Shown: positions 62,301 to 64,000 of the stretch, one piece after another
Layout of the letters: each line of letters starts with the position of its first letter
How positions within the stretch are numbered: position 1 is the stretch's first letter
Source: Apis mellifera
Lineage: Eukaryota; Arthropoda; Insecta; Hymenoptera; Apidae
NCBI RefSeq assembly: GCF_003254395.2
Contig: NC_037648.1
Coordinates: forward strand, 13,516,330-13,580,329
Direction of reading: 5' to 3'
DNA length: 64,000 bases
Position numbers and translations under genes: made by a program
Notes under the pieces: generated by a model
What the model was told of the DNA's origin: nothing
Seen by the model: only the letters and a program-made list of their open reading frames with translations
Databases searched by the model: none

Positions 62301-63305
62301 ATATATATATTTTATATTATAATCTTATAATATTTTCTTATAAATTTTTTTTTTTACAGAATATAAAATAACATTACCTATTTTAAAATATTTAACAAAT
62401 AATTATCAAGTACAAAATATATCTGAAATAAATAAAAATGTAATATCTGTTAAAATTATACTTGATCATGAATTGAAAAAATTAAATACTTTTGAAAAAA
62501 ATAACATATTTTTCACTAGTTTAATTTTTTTTAAAAATAATGATAAAATAAGCTATTCAAACTTTGTAATAAGAAATACAAAAGATGATAAAAATATTAA
62601 TATGTATAAAAATTTGAAAACTCATTCACAGAAAGAAAATAAGAATGATTCAATAAAGATATTAAATACTTTGGAAAAAGTATATGTTCTTAAAAATTCG
62701 CAAACAAACTTAAAGAATCTTAATTATCAATTCAATCCAATATACATTAAAAATTTCATTAAAAATGATACTTCAAAATATATGAGAAAAATCAATACTA
62801 ATAATTTTTTAAAAGTTAAATATAACAAAAATACTTATAAGCATAGTGATATAATGAACACTTGTAATAATAACAACAATAATTTATTGAAACAATATTT
62901 AGGATTACATATTTCTTTAATTCATATAGACTCTACAAAAAAAAATTATGAAAAAGAAAGTTCTATAGATCATAAAACAGTCAGTATTTTTATTTGATAT
63001 CTGAATGAATTTTAAATATTCATATTATATTATATATAAATTTTAAAAATTTATTTATTCTTTTTAGGAAAATACTAATCTCATTCAAATGGATTCTTAT
63101 CCGCTTTTTTATAAAAATGGAATTTTAAGTCGACAACGACTTGCTGCAGTATGTGTTTTAAAATCATAATAGCATTAAAAAATACTAATGCTAAAAATAA
63201 TTATTTCAGATACCAATAAGGATGCATATTCGAACTACATGTTTGATTAATTCACATATATTACCACGTGACAAATTACCACAAGGATTACAAGATTGTC
63301 TTTGA
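59397..63305 (+). CDS. divergent unconventional myosin, probably class XIX
   Basis: An actin-based motor. Exons: 59397-59414, 59480-59549, 59627-59865, 59944-60264, 60357-60621, 60690-60953, 61010-61245, 61338-61514, 61579-61787, 61854-62008, 62088-62279, 62360-62979, 63068-63148, 63210-63305; 980 aa. Motor hallmarks: P-loop GESGTGKT (K121), switch II DIFGFESF (D396), actin-binding HYVRCVKPN, converter-proximal YRDFYFRY. Switch I is altered: NEISSRHGEL in place of the usual NNSSRFGK. One IQ-like motif (IQEFWIRHKYK) follows. The tail is short, Asn/Lys-rich, and ends LPRDKLPQGLQDCL with no MyTH4, FERM or coiled coil. Total length and a short, partly basic tail match MYO19 (970 aa in human), which binds mitochondria. 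Class assignment is inference. Codon use is extremely AT-rich. Confidence 0.85.
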
Positions 63306-63684
63306 TAAAAAGAATTAATATTTTAAGTCAGTCATTATTTCAGTCTTTTACTTATTATTAGTTAAATAAATAAATTAATTAATTTATCTTATTATATTTT
63401 TTAGCAATATACAGAAGATATTGTACATATATTCATATATATTCATATATAGAAATATATCTACTATTATAAATAATTATAAATATTAAACTGTATATGA
63501 ATACATTATAGTATAAATAAAAAATGATACTCCACGTTTTCTCGCTTTAACGAGAAAATGTTAAAATATATTTATACGTATGAATTTTGATAAAATGAAA
63601 TCCTTTTTAAAAAAATTTTGTTTGTAAAAAAAATCCAAATATGAATCTAAAATTGTTATTTAAATTATATACATCTATTTAAAT
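63306..63684. other. convergent 3' ends of myosin and the next gene
   Basis: AT-rich spacer with AATAAA-type signals for the myosin (near 63366) and for the minus-strand gene. It contains the stem-loop listed next. Confidence 0.55.
63534..63561. terminator. stem-loop between convergent genes
   Basis: TTTTCTCG (63537-63544) and CGAGAAAA (63551-63558) flank CTTTAA. One wobble and two further pairs extend the stem to 11. It sits between two convergent poly(A) regions. A role in 3' end formation is only a guess. Confidence 0.35.
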
Positions 63685-64000
63685 TTATAAATAACCATAT
63701 AATAAATTATAAGTATTAAAAGGCCTTTTTTTTTTATCTTTAAGTACTAATAGTCTGCGTGAAGCTACAAGAGCAAGTGTTGCTTGTAATTCACTTCTTA
63801 AAATTTGATAATTTGCTCTTAAACTAACACGTCTTAAATTACTTGGAGGTACCGGTCGTCCACCAGCGAATGCAAATCTAAAATTGTATTACAAAAAAAA
63901 AAAAAATACATAAAACAATTTCATTTATAATTTAAAAATGATACATATGATTTCATACCTTATTTCTCGACGTGGACCTCGCAATGTAGAATCAGGAAAT
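63685..64000 (-). CDS. 3' end of an unrecognised gene (partial)
   Basis: Two exons are visible: 64000-63959 (continuing beyond the window) and 63877-63685 with the stop at 63687-63685. The donor AG/GTATGA and acceptor TTTTAG agree in phase. The encoded C-terminus is basic: RGPRREIRFAFAGGRPVPPS then NLRRVSLRANYQILRSELQ, an Ala/Leu-rich helix, KDKKKRP and NTYNLLYGYL. I do not recognise the family. Low-GC codon use matches the neighbouring genes. Confidence 0.7.

Overview
The window looks like nuclear DNA of a honeybee (Apis, most likely A. mellifera or a close relative). It is very AT-rich, has compact intron-bearing genes with low-GC coding exons, abundant microsatellites and homopolymers, and carries a gene for the bee-type storage protein hexamerin 110 with its glutamine-rich insert. 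I reconstructed splice structures by matching GT/AG sites and reading phase. Each complete model closes in frame, with a protein length close to what I recall for the family.

Layout. 0.2-0.9 kb: troponin C (+). 1.3-5.2 kb: hexamerin 110 (-), convergent with troponin C. 7.4-11.0 kb: Miro, the mitochondrial Rho GTPase (+), with two phase-matched candidate cassette exons just before its membrane anchor. 11.2-13.6 kb: two CHCHD2/10-family twin-CX9C genes (-), one lying inside the first intron of the other. 13.6-20.2 kb: intergenic. 20.4-59.1 kb: a TBL2-like membrane-anchored WD40 gene (+) stretched by a 10.7-kb and a 26.3-kb intron. The second intron holds a REXO1/GOR-type 3'-5' exonuclease gene (main exon 37.2-38.8 kb, +) and the mRNA capping enzyme gene (55.5-57.4 kb, +). 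59.4-63.3 kb: a divergent unconventional myosin (+), about 980 aa, probably class XIX. 63.7-64.0 kb: the 3' end of an unrecognised gene (-).

Themes. Miro, the two CHCHD2/10-like proteins and a Myo19-like motor are all mitochondrial, and in mammals Miro recruits Myo19 to the outer membrane, so functionally linked genes share 56 kb here; whether this is more than chance needs comparative synteny. The TBL2 host intron contains two RNA-processing genes. Introns and intergenic DNA alternate between extremely AT-rich, repeat-bearing stretches (5.2-7.0, 13.6-15.0, 26-30 kb) and CpG-richer stretches (about 30-53 kb) with compact islands that look like regulatory elements or unannotated first exons. 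I saw no CRISPR array, rRNA, tRNA or intact transposon.
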